Assembly (NCBI GenBank): GCA_017629415.1
Contig: JAGBXG010000045.1
Span: 1 to 7,207 of the forward strand
Direction of reading: 5' to 3'
Length of the DNA stretch: 7,207 nt
Source of the DNA: Pseudomonadota bacterium
Lineage (GTDB): Bacteria > Myxococcota > Bradymonadia > UBA4248
Shown here: positions 1-7,010 of the stretch, one piece after another
How the letters are laid out: the number at the start of each line of letters is the position of its first letter
How positions within the stretch are numbered: position 1 is the first letter of the stretch
Notes under the pieces: generated by a model
Databases searched by the model: none
What the model was told of the DNA's origin: nothing
Seen by the model: the letters and a program-made list of their open reading frames with translations, nothing else
Made by a program: the position numbers and the translations under genes

Positions 1-163
1 CGCCGTCTGGAAACAGTGTCCACAATGCATCAAGCTCTTGCTTTTTGCCCCAGTTGTATCTCGTGCGCTGTTGCGGTGTCCAAGGTTCATGACTCCATAT
101 CAGCCGCGCTTGTGGTGTTTTGAGCTTTGCAGCATAGTTTATCAGTGGCCCGGCGCAAAAGAT
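1..163 (-). CDS. Possible partial or broken coding frame after the propeller gene; no standard start codon
   Basis: Downstream of the propeller gene's stop, the -1 frame relative to that gene stays open from about 181 to the window edge. It has a protein-like composition, including the stretches LIWSHEPWTPQQRTRYNWG and ELDALWTLFPDG. No ATG, GTG or TTG starts this frame; the only near-standard start is a CTG at 143-145 without a Shine-Dalgarno site. Possible explanations are a gene with an unusual start, a frame joined to the upstream gene by frameshifting at the A-run before its stop, a decayed gene, or chance. I recognise no family. An alternative minus frame starting with ATG at 26-28 reads MHCGHCFQTA, zinc-ribbon-like, but only ten residues are visible. 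The sequence is cut by the window edge. Confidence 0.25.
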   Translation of the reverse strand, partial: MFCAGPLINYAAKLKTPQARLIWSHEPWTPQQRTRYNWGKKQELDALWTLFPDG

Positions 164-3100
164 TATTTTTCTGTTTCTTCGTCAGTTTCTTCGTCAGTTT
201 CTTCGTCAGTTTCTTCGGAGGATGACTGGGTATTTTCTTCTGAATTTTCTGTTTCTTTTGTGTTTGAAGCAGGGGAAATATCGGCGTCTTCCGTGCGTGG
301 TTTATCGTTTCTGTGGATAAATGCCTGCAGCAAAGTCCACACAGTGTATGCCCAGAAACCAGCGAGTATGAGCAGGAGAATCATGGAGCCCCAGATATCA
401 CGTGGTTTTTGGTTGGCAACGACGAGGTAGCCTTCTTCGCAGATTTCGGAGGGATCTTGATAGACGCCGCCGACGGCAATGACTTCGCCGGTTTGGAGGG
501 TATCGATGGCGTAGATGTCTTCGATGGCTGGGCTTGCGATGAGCTCGAATCGGTTCATTTCGCGGGTAGTGGTGTAGATGGCACCGCCTTTGCCGGCGAT
601 ATAAATCTGGAAACGGTCAGTGTTTTCGGCGATGGTGCATGATGTGAAATCGATGTCGAATTTGGATTTAAGTTTGGACCATCGTTGTAGGCCGTTTTTG
701 GCCAGATATATTGTTCCGGCATCGCCGACAGCGAGTCCGAATTCACCGTCTGAAGACAGACAGAGACCGCGAAGTGTTTGTGTGGAGGACGATGTGGCGA
801 GTTGCCAATTTTGTCCATAGTTTTCACTGTATAGGATGTTGCCGTTGTCGCCGACGGCCACGGCGTATTGGCCGGCAGTTTTAACGGCATGGAAGTCGGT
901 AATGCGGTCGCGTCTCCATGACCATTTTTGGGTGTCTTGCGACATCAAAATGAGCGGTTCAGCGGTATCTTGAGATTCGACGGCAAGCCACCAGCGGCCA
1001 GCAGCATTGCGCGCAAACTTGGTTTGTGTCGTATCAAAACCAACATTCATAGTGAAGATTTCGGCATTTTCTTGGGATACAGTGATTTCCCAGATACCGG
1101 ATTTGTCTGATGCTTCAGATTTGAGCCATGTCAGTTTGCCATCCAGGCATGCGACATCGGAAATGTGATCAACCTGTGCCTGATTGGGCAAAAGCATCTT
1201 TTGATGATACGTATCATGAAGCGCAGTCTGGTCACCGCAACTGACATATCGCGTGGCAATATGCGCGAAGTCACTCCCCGGTGCTGTTATCGCCGGTAAT
1301 ATAGAGATTTGAGCCCCTGTTTCGGTTTGCTGCAACTCGGCTAAAGAAAGTTTACGCGCATTTGTTTTGAGCTCAGAAGCAATCGTCAGTAAGATTTTAT
1401 CGCCGTTTAGAGCGATATCAGTCATCACGGTTTGGCCACCAGTTGCGTCAATACAAGCTAACTTCTTCACTTCGCCTGTGCTGAAAGTTTTTTCATAAAC
1501 ACAGGTATTGTCAATCAACCAGCCCTGTTTTGATCCGAGCACACCGGCCTTGAACGACTGATTGGCCGAAATGGGATGCCATTTGCCCAACCCACGCAAA
1601 TCTTCGAAAGCACCGCCATCTCCAAAAGTCCAAACAATATGACCAGATTTCGACATCACAATGTCGCGAATGGGTGCATTGGCTCCCGTTTCTTCACGAT
1701 GGAATGTGTAGCCGCCATCCAGAGAGCGGAAAATTGAACCATTACCGACAGCAATGAGTCCGAGATGCCCACGCGCAGAATCCGGCATCAATGGTAATTC
1801 AGTATCGGCGACAGCCATGGCATAGACTTGGGAACGCGGTGCCGTCCAAGTCGAGAGCTTTTTAACTGCATCACCAGGCGCATCGTGCAATGAATCGAGA
1901 CGCGCATCATCTCCAGCCAAAACGACATGAAGCAAACCTTTTTGCTGTTGTCCGGGGGCAAGGGCAATGGCGCGATAATGGTAATCTTCGTTGCGTGAAC
2001 GAAGGTAACACATTCCTTCTGTGCTTTCACAGAATCCCCACAAGCCGTAAGCGCCCGTAAAGACGTAGCCATTGGGGTAATTTGGAGCTACGGCGATGTC
2101 ATAAATCGATCGATCGGTTTGTGCTTTTTTGCTGCGCCACGTTTCTCCGTTGTCATCAGTGACGAGCATCGTGCCTTTTTCACCGCCAATGACACCGGAT
2201 TTGGGTCCTGTAAAGACAATAGAACGCAAGGTTTTGTGTTTGACATGAAGCGGACGTTTCTGCCACGAGAGGCCGTCTTTGCTCATGAAAAGTGTGCTGT
2301 CTGTGCCTACTGCATAGAAAGTACCCTCATGCCAAGTGACATCATAAAAGTCTTCGGTTGTATACCGTTTGAGGGCTTCATAGAGTGAGGCTTCGACAGA
2401 ATTTTTGGCCAAGATATCGCGGACGACACCGTAACTGGCATAAGAGCCTGAAATGCGTTGAATGGGGCCGAACACGCCGTTTTCGTCGGCTTTGGAGACG
2501 AGGATGCTGCCATTTTTACCGACACCGACCCATGTTTTGCCATCCCCAGACGTCGCGGAAGCATGGATATCTTCTTCGAATTCGATGCCGGGCACATCGT
2601 CAACCGGCCAAAGTTCCCAGGTGGCATTCTCCTTTGTGAGATCATAGCGTGCAATGGCACCTTTTGTCCCTGTGGCTACGACATATCCCGGAATCGTACT
2701 CAGCCCAAGCCAATCGGCATGAACAGGCGAAAGCGCCATATTCCAACTTGATGTTGGATCATCCAGAATGGCTTGGTGTCTTGATAAAAGTAAGTCATTC
2801 CCACCGACAGCAAACCACGTATTTCCGACGAGTAAAACATCGTTGAAACGTTGTCCATTGTCGATATTGGCAGGTCTCCATCCTTCGCGATCGGCGTATG
2901 CGATTTGCAAGAGTCCTTCGCGGCCGACGGCAATGATGCGTGGGACATTTTCGTGTCCCGGTTCTGGGGTTGTAAACGTTACATCCTTAATATCCTGCGA
3001 TATTGCCAAAGCGTGAGGATCGGGTTGCCATGATTCGCTGCCGACCCAGCCTTTTTCGCCCGCGAAGATGATTTGCGAGGATGCTGGATCGTGCGTCATG

Positions 3101-4125
3101 CTGGAAACTTTGGTTTTAAAGGGCAGTTCAGCTTTTCGCCATGTCAGGCCGGCATCAATGGTGTGCAAAAGCGTATTGTCTGCACCGACTGCCATGGCAG
3201 AACGCCCTTGCAGCGGCTGAATATCGAGCAATGTCGTATTTGTATCGGTTTCGGCCTGGATGACGGAGCCATCGGGCATGATTTGAATGGCAACGCCACC
3301 GCGTCCCAGCAATGCAGCCTTTTGCTTACGTTCGGCATCGGACATGCCTTCGCAAAAGACAGTTCCATATTTTTTAGAATAATAGTCGCGTACTGGCGCG
3401 TATCTTTTGGCATCCGCTGTATCAAAACGACGCAGGCGGCCTTCTATCGAAAGGGGTTCGAGAATCTGATTGGGATTAAATGCTGTCGAAGTTTGCGACA
3501 TAAAAGCTGCATACTTCGAATCTTTCATATCTTCTTCGACAAAGATACTGCTGCCCATCAGCTGATAAATGAGTTTTTTGGTGCGCGGCATAACGGGGTT
3601 TTCTTTGACCTGAATGCCTGTATGCCGAATGGGAATGCCCTGAATTTTAACATAACGATTATCTGTAAAATCTTGTGCCGTAGCGACTTCGCCGTCATCA
3701 GCCAAACGATAAGTGTCGGCAATGCCCAAATCTATGGGGTCAGAGGATGAAAAGAAATATTCGATATCTTGTCTTTCTCCTGCAATGTACCAAGGCACAA
3801 AGCCAACAACACCGAGCATGAGCAAGGTTCGAATGGGTGTCAGTTTTCGACGTTCTTTGTACAAATGCCGGTTTTTACGCCATTCCTTTCGAATGGCTTT
3901 CATGGCTTCGGGATCTTCTTCAAGATTGAAATCAGAGTCTGCCGGATTTACCAAAGGCACGTCTAATTCGATGGGGGCATTGTCTTGATTTTTAGCTTCA
4001 TCTTGTGGCGATGATGAGTTTTCGGGCTGCTGATTTTCATCATTTGAATCCGATGACGGTTGGACATTTGATGTTTCAGGATTTTGCGATGTTACGATTT
4101 CTTCGTTATGTTTATTTTCAGACAT
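163..4125 (-). CDS. Giant membrane-anchored BNR/Ycf48-like beta-propeller repeat protein
   Basis: This is a 1320-residue protein of unknown role. Residues 1-75 are polar, acidic and probably disordered. A strongly basic stretch (76-94) precedes a hydrophobic segment at about 100-115, and a second hydrophobic segment lies at about 1245-1269, followed by HRNDKPR. By the positive-inside rule both ends are cytoplasmic and roughly 1125 residues are periplasmic. That domain repeats the pattern [VI]-G-x-x-G-x-[IL]-x-x-S/T-x-D-x-G-x-x-W. Examples begin near residues 311, 604, 645, 791, 1090 and 1131. This is the signature of BNR/sialidase-type and Ycf48-like (photosystem II assembly factor) propeller blades. 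Ten cysteines lie in the periplasmic part, so disulfides are possible. The last 45 residues are acidic, ending in EETD repeats. The ATG at 4125 has GAAAGAG five bases upstream. The gene sits 64 bp after a secreted-protein gene in the same direction. The fold call is good; no enzymatic residues are recognised, and a scaffold, sensor or assembly role is only inference. Confidence 0.92.
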   Translation of the reverse strand: MSENKHNEEIVTSQNPETSNVQPSSDSNDENQQPENSSSPQDEAKNQDNAPIELDVPLVNPADSDFNLEEDPEAMKAIRKEWRKNRHLYKERRKLTPIRTLLMLGVVGFVPWYIAGERQDIEYFFSSSDPIDLGIADTYRLADDGEVATAQDFTDNRYVKIQGIPIRHTGIQVKENPVMPRTKKLIYQLMGSSIFVEEDMKDSKYAAFMSQTSTAFNPNQILEPLSIEGRLRRFDTADAKRYAPVRDYYSKKYGTVFCEGMSDAERKQKAALLGRGGVAIQIMPDGSVIQAETDTNTTLLDIQPLQGRSAMAVGADNTLLHTIDAGLTWRKAELPFKTKVSSMTHDPASSQIIFAGEKGWVGSESWQPDPHALAISQDIKDVTFTTPEPGHENVPRIIAVGREGLLQIAYADREGWRPANIDNGQRFNDVLLVGNTWFAVGGNDLLLSRHQAILDDPTSSWNMALSPVHADWLGLSTIPGYVVATGTKGAIARYDLTKENATWELWPVDDVPGIEFEEDIHASATSGDGKTWVGVGKNGSILVSKADENGVFGPIQRISGSYASYGVVRDILAKNSVEASLYEALKRYTTEDFYDVTWHEGTFYAVGTDSTLFMSKDGLSWQKRPLHVKHKTLRSIVFTGPKSGVIGGEKGTMLVTDDNGETWRSKKAQTDRSIYDIAVAPNYPNGYVFTGAYGLWGFCESTEGMCYLRSRNEDYHYRAIALAPGQQQKGLLHVVLAGDDARLDSLHDAPGDAVKKLSTWTAPRSQVYAMAVADTELPLMPDSARGHLGLIAVGNGSIFRSLDGGYTFHREETGANAPIRDIVMSKSGHIVWTFGDGGAFEDLRGLGKWHPISANQSFKAGVLGSKQGWLIDNTCVYEKTFSTGEVKKLACIDATGGQTVMTDIALNGDKILLTIASELKTNARKLSLAELQQTETGAQISILPAITAPGSDFAHIATRYVSCGDQTALHDTYHQKMLLPNQAQVDHISDVACLDGKLTWLKSEASDKSGIWEITVSQENAEIFTMNVGFDTTQTKFARNAAGRWWLAVESQDTAEPLILMSQDTQKWSWRRDRITDFHAVKTAGQYAVAVGDNGNILYSENYGQNWQLATSSSTQTLRGLCLSSDGEFGLAVGDAGTIYLAKNGLQRWSKLKSKFDIDFTSCTIAENTDRFQIYIAGKGGAIYTTTREMNRFELIASPAIEDIYAIDTLQTGEVIAVGGVYQDPSEICEEGYLVVANQKPRDIWGSMILLLILAGFWAYTVWTLLQAFIHRNDKPRTEDADISPASNTKETENSEENTQSSSEETDEETDEETDEETEK
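173..217. repeat. 12-bp in-frame tandem repeat coding an acidic tail
   Basis: The unit GTTTCTTCGTCA (plus strand) is repeated three times exactly, at 173-184, 185-196 and 197-208. A partial fourth copy follows at 209-217. On the coding strand each unit gives the four residues EETD, so the protein ends EETDEETDEETDEETEK. Because the unit is four codons long, copy-number change would lengthen or shorten the tail without breaking the frame. Confidence 0.92.
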
Positions 4126-4189
4126 AATTGCTCTTTCATTTGTATTTTTAAAATTTTGTTTGGAATTTGTTTATTTTATTCAACTCTTC

Positions 4190-4687
4190 TTATTCAAATT
4201 CTTCGCCCATGCCGGCATAACGATGCAGCTGGGCAGGAATAGATTTTTGGTCATAACAGACGGACAATTTTTTCCCAAAAGCTACCGCTTTTTCATGTAC
4301 AGCCGCCATCGTTTCTGCATCAAGATTGCCGGTGGCATAATCGAGTGATGATATCCATGCCTGATGCTCGTGATAATAATTTTGTAAAGCTTTGGACATG
4401 GCTTCACAATTGCCAGTTTGAGCGTCTACGGCGGCTATCATGCCGTCAAAGAATGCCAGCATTTGACGCGCAGTTTCAGATTTTTCAGATTTGCCCGTTT
4501 CCGAAACGGCAGCATTATCGGCCTGATTTGCCTGATTTTCAGTGGCCTTGGCATGATTTTCAGCAGCCAGGGTGGTTGCCGTATTTGGGGGCACGCTATC
4601 TTGTGCAGCTGCAGTCTGTCCAAATCCTATGAATCCGATAAAAAAGGCTGCAAAGAGGCATTGGGTATGGAAAAGAATGTGATTCAT
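4190..4687 (-). CDS. Small exported helical protein with a Cys pair, unknown function
   Basis: This 165-residue protein starts with a signal peptide: a hydrophobic core at residues 10-23 (LFAAFFIGFIGF), then TAAA|Q, giving likely signal peptidase I cleavage after Ala28. Residues 29-72 are Ala/Asn/Glu-rich and probably a disordered linker. Residues 73-147 look alpha-helical and hold the only two mature cysteines, C94 (in TGNCEAM) and C144 (in LSVCYDQ), which could form a disulfide joining two helices. The frame extends upstream to 4753, but the ATG at 4687 is chosen because it starts exactly at the signal peptide and has TAGGA six bases upstream. It is the first gene of an apparent two-gene unit with the propeller protein, so it may be a periplasmic partner of it (inference). 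I do not recognise a named family; small secreted proteins with a Cys-containing helical pair occur in deltaproteobacterial lineages. Confidence 0.82.
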   Translation of the reverse strand: MNHILFHTQCLFAAFFIGFIGFGQTAAAQDSVPPNTATTLAAENHAKATENQANQADNAAVSETGKSEKSETARQMLAFFDGMIAAVDAQTGNCEAMSKALQNYYHEHQAWISSLDYATGNLDAETMAAVHEKAVAFGKKLSVCYDQKSIPAQLHRYAGMGEEFE

Positions 4688-4693
4688 TTGATT

Positions 4694-4698
4694 TCCTA
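4694..4698 (-). promoter_or_regulatory. Ribosome binding site that sets the start of the exported protein
   Basis: On the minus strand TAGGA lies six bases before the ATG at 4687. This is normal spacing. It favours this start over the longer frame that would begin at 4753, which would put 22 extra residues before the signal peptide. Confidence 0.7.
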
Positions 4699-4710
4699 CG
4701 TATAACCACA

Positions 4711-4740
4711 TTGGCGTACATTTGCCGAATATGGTATAAT
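4711..4740 (+). promoter_or_regulatory. Sigma70-type promoter with extended -10, driving malQ
   Basis: TTGGCG at 4711-4716 is a fair -35 box. After 18 bases comes a perfect TATAAT at 4735-4740, preceded by TGG, an extended -10 (TGn) signature. Transcription would start near 4747 and give a leader of about 190 bases before malQ. No equally good promoter is visible closer to malQ, nor one on the minus strand for the divergent gene. Confidence 0.62.
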
Positions 4741-4756
4741 CTATTTGGTACATTTG
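4716..4756. repeat. Spaced direct repeat GTACATTTG flanking the -10 box
   Basis: GTACATTTG occurs at 4716-4724 and again at 4748-4756, exactly 32 bases apart, about three helical turns. The first copy lies just after the -35 box and the second overlaps the expected transcription start. The shorter ATTTGG occurs at 4743, 4752 and 4781. Spacing and position fit a two-site regulator binding pattern, but nine bases in AT-rich sequence could recur by chance. Confidence 0.4.
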
Positions 4757-4757
4757 G

Positions 4758-4773
4758 ACGGTGATATCACCGT
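4758..4773. promoter_or_regulatory. Perfect 16-bp palindrome, candidate operator
   Basis: ACGGTGATATCACCGT is a perfect inverted repeat with no spacer, centred about +19 relative to the expected start of the promoter at 4711-4740. Flanking GG and CC extend the symmetry if one base is skipped. The position suits a repressor that blocks early elongation. The lack of a loop makes a dimeric protein site more likely than an RNA hairpin. It could also serve the divergent exported-protein gene. Confidence 0.55.
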
Positions 4774-4925
4774 TCCAAGCATTTGGGTTATCTATTTACA
4801 CGAAATATCCTATTGATGCTTAAGGTTTGTACCAAAAAGCCATACAAAAACAGCGTTATCGGCCACAACTCAAATCAAACTTTGAACCGTGTCCAGATGA
4901 CGCATTTCATCCATTTCTTTGATAC

Positions 4926-4929
4926 AGGA
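4926..4929 (+). promoter_or_regulatory. Ribosome binding site that sets the malQ start
   Basis: AGGA lies seven bases before the ATG at 4937. A TTG six codons further upstream (4919) is in frame but would place this site inside the coding region, and the extra residues are not part of the conserved GH77 start. ATG 4937 is therefore preferred. Confidence 0.75.
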
Positions 4930-4936
4930 TATAACG

Positions 4937-6487
4937 ATGCGCAGAAGCGGTATTCTTCTTCATCCGACAAGTCTTCCCGGTCTTGCGGGTATTGGTTCTA
5001 TCGGCGCTCCGGCCCGTGAATTTGTGCGTTTTCTTGCGGCTGCCCAGCAGACCGTCTGGCAAATGCTTCCCCTTGTTCCGACCGATGACGGCGGTTGTCC
5101 TTACAACTCGACAAGCGCCATGGCGTCCAATACGCGTCTTATCGACCTTCACGATCTTTGCAAACCTGAATTTGGCTGCATTCTGACATGGGATGACTTG
5201 AACGATGCTCCGCGTCCCGAACGCGAGGATATGGCCGATTTCGAAATGGCCGGCAATTATAAAAATGCCAAGCTTGCCCTTGCCCTCGACCGTCTTAAAG
5301 CCGGCAATGACGATGTGCATAAAGGCATGCGCAAAGGTTTTGAAGATTTCTGCAAAGCCAACGCCAAATGGCTCGATGATTTCGCCCTTTTTGATGTTCT
5401 TCAAGCCACGCGCGAAGAAGGCCCGCTTTGGATTAACTGGCCCAAAGGCCTCCGCGATCGCGATAAAAAAGCGATTGCCAAGGCGACTCAAGATTACGCC
5501 GCCGATATCGAACTTCGCAAATTTGCCCAATATATCTTCCGTTGCCAGTGGGATGCCCTCCGCAACATGGCGCGCGAACACCATATCAAAATCATGGGCG
5601 ACGTGCCCATCTTTGTGTCCCACAACTCCGTTGATGTTTGGTGTCACCGCGATTTGTTCGAACTCGATGCCAACGGCTTCCCCGGCAGCGTCTCCGGTGC
5701 ACCCCCCGATTGCTTCGCCGAAGAAGGCCAGCTCTGGGGCAATCCGCTCTACAACTGGAAAAAATTGGCCGAAACCGGCTACGAATGGTGGATCGATCGC
5801 CTCACCGCCCTCAACAACCTCGTCGACATCGTCCGCATTGACCATTTCCGTGGTTTCGAAGCCTTCTGGAGCATTCTTGCCACCGAAAAAACAGCCGTCA
5901 ACGGCCACTGGGTCAAAGGCCCCGGCATCGCCTTCTTCAACGCCGTCGCCAAAGCCCTTCCCAACCTCGAAATCATCGCCGAAGACCTCGGCGTCATCAC
6001 CGAAGAAGTCGATAAACTTCGCAAAGATGCCGGTTTCCCGGGCATGCGCGTCATTCAGTTCGGTTTCCCCTATCACGAAGCCAACGATCATCACGCCCTC
6101 CACATGCACACCCTCGACAGCGTCGTCTACTGCGGCACACACGATAATGATACTACCGTCGGTTGGTACCTCTCTCTCAACGAAGGACAACGCGATAAAA
6201 TTCGCCGTTACCTCTCCATCGACGGCAACGAAATCGCCTGGCAAATGATGCGCGCCGCCCAATCCTCCTGCGGCGAACTCTGCATCGTCACCGTCCAAGA
6301 TCTTCTCAGCCTCGGCTCCGAAGCCCGTATGAACGTCCCCGGCTTGGCCAAAGGCAATTGGACATGGCGCTTCACCTACGCACTCCCCGGCTGGATCGCC
6401 GATCGCCTCCGCGATATCACCGAACTCTACGGCCGCGCCCCCTGGCAACAAACTGTCATCGTCCCCGAAGTCGAAGTCAAAGGCTAA
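4937..6487 (+). CDS. malQ: 4-alpha-glucanotransferase (amylomaltase), GH77
   Basis: This cytoplasmic enzyme moves alpha-1,4-glucan segments between maltodextrins, releasing glucose and making longer chains for phosphorylase. It belongs to maltose/glycogen metabolism. The 516 residues match the usual ~500 of bacterial amylomaltases. Landmarks in order are SGILLHPTSLPG (4-15), PYNSTSA with Tyr56, GDVPIFV (221-227), GQLWGNPLYNW (264-274), RIDHFRG with the nucleophile Asp302, IAEDLG with the acid/base Glu349, and THDND with Asp403 as transition-state stabiliser. The Asp302-Glu349 spacing of 47 equals that of Thermus amylomaltase (293/340). All catalytic residues are present, so the enzyme should be active. 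It is transcribed alone from the divergent region, with no maltose transporter, phosphorylase or glycogen synthase beside it here. Leucine codon use changes along the gene, from CTT early to CTC late. The coding sequence ends at TAA, followed by repeats and a terminator. Confidence 0.97.
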   Translation: MRRSGILLHPTSLPGLAGIGSIGAPAREFVRFLAAAQQTVWQMLPLVPTDDGGCPYNSTSAMASNTRLIDLHDLCKPEFGCILTWDDLNDAPRPEREDMADFEMAGNYKNAKLALALDRLKAGNDDVHKGMRKGFEDFCKANAKWLDDFALFDVLQATREEGPLWINWPKGLRDRDKKAIAKATQDYAADIELRKFAQYIFRCQWDALRNMAREHHIKIMGDVPIFVSHNSVDVWCHRDLFELDANGFPGSVSGAPPDCFAEEGQLWGNPLYNWKKLAETGYEWWIDRLTALNNLVDIVRIDHFRGFEAFWSILATEKTAVNGHWVKGPGIAFFNAVAKALPNLEIIAEDLGVITEEVDKLRKDAGFPGMRVIQFGFPYHEANDHHALHMHTLDSVVYCGTHDNDTTVGWYLSLNEGQRDKIRRYLSIDGNEIAWQMMRAAQSSCGELCIVTVQDLLSLGSEARMNVPGLAKGNWTWRFTYALPGWIADRLRDITELYGRAPWQQTVIVPEVEVKG

Positions 6488-6506
6488 CGGCTTGCCGGAT
6501 GCCCAA

Positions 6507-6588
6507 AAGGGGTCCGGGGCAACGCCCCGGCTCGGGGGTAGGCGCGTATTTGCAAAGCAAATAGCGCCGCAGGGGGCTTGGCCCCCTG
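6507..6588. repeat. GC-rich palindromic repeat cluster after malQ
   Basis: Three consecutive hairpins follow malQ. CCGGGGC-AAC-GCCCCGG is at 6514-6530. GGCGC plus TATTTGC pairs with GCAAATA plus GCGCC across 6541-6568 (one bulged G, AAA loop). CAGGGGGC-TTG-GCCCCCTG is at 6570-6588. The GGGGTCCGGGGC style resembles dispersed intergenic palindromes found after genes in several bacterial genomes. There is no T-run after the last hairpin on the plus strand (it is followed by A's), so these are not classical terminators. They may protect the mRNA 3' end or be copies of a genome-wide repeat. Confidence 0.75.
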
Positions 6589-6626
6589 AAAAAAAGATGA
6601 ATCATCCTTTTTGAATTACGCTCTGC

Positions 6627-6648
6627 TATGGCCGACACGTCGGCCATA
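6627..6648. other. Nine-bp hairpin between repeat cluster and terminator
   Basis: TATGGCCGA at 6627-6635 pairs perfectly with TCGGCCATA at 6640-6648 around the four-base loop CACG. No T-run follows. It lies ten bases before the terminator stem and may be part of the same palindromic repeat block. Confidence 0.6.
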
Positions 6649-6657
6649 CGCGCCGCC

Positions 6658-6697
6658 AGCCCGGCTATTCGCTCACGCAAATACGCCGGGCTTTTTT
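6658..6697 (+). terminator. Rho-independent terminator of malQ
   Basis: AGCCCGGC (6658-6665) pairs with GCCGGGCT (6685-6692), directly overlapping a run of six T's (6692-6697). Inside the loop, TATT-C-GC and GC-A-AATA pair further, so the stem extends with one mismatch and one bulge. It is the first hairpin with a T-run after malQ and ends 210 bases past the stop codon. The transcript would therefore carry the palindrome cluster in its 3' untranslated region. Confidence 0.82.
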
Positions 6698-7010
6698 GTA
6701 CATAAATCCTCACATTTTCTTTACCAAAACATTCCTAAGCCTCAAGACACTTCAAGCAACACCGCGTAAAACAACACTTCCGCGTAAGAATTTGTAAAAA
6801 AATTAAAAAAAATCGTCACAAACAGATCTTGCTTGGCATCACACGGGGTGCAGCAATACCGCTGCCATGTCGCCAAATACCAGCTATGTATTTCAATCGT
6901 GCTCCCCCCAATGTTGATGCGATGACCGCCATCGGCGGAATCACCACATAACGCATGATGTGTATCTGTACTCAGTCCGTCCCTCTGGTACCGATAACAG
7001 CTTTTTATCA

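Noticed and set aside
173..217. CRISPR-like repeat
   Set aside because: The repeats are directly adjacent 12-bp units within a coding sequence, with no spacers and no cas genes.
38..430. 130-codon plus-strand frame with Ser-Val-Ser repeats
   Set aside because: The repeats are the antisense reading of the EETD tandem repeat, and the frame has no ribosome site.
3073..3750. 225-codon plus-strand frame
   Set aside because: It is antisense to the propeller gene, whose frame is continuous with repeat motifs; there is no start signal or family resemblance.
4688..4753. Longer start for the exported protein
   Set aside because: It would add 22 residues before a typical signal peptide; the ATG at 4687 has its own well-spaced ribosome site.
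5205..6248. 347-codon plus-strand frame overlapping malQ
   Set aside because: It is a shadow of malQ in another frame, with a Ser/Pro/Ala/Thr-rich monotone composition and no ribosome site.
4907..6451. 514-codon open frame on the minus strand opposite malQ
   Set aside because: It is fully antisense to a clear GH77 gene with all catalytic motifs. It is open because C-ending codons in malQ rarely produce stops on the other strand. Its Gly/Ala/Phe/Val-rich low-complexity sequence has no recognisable domain.
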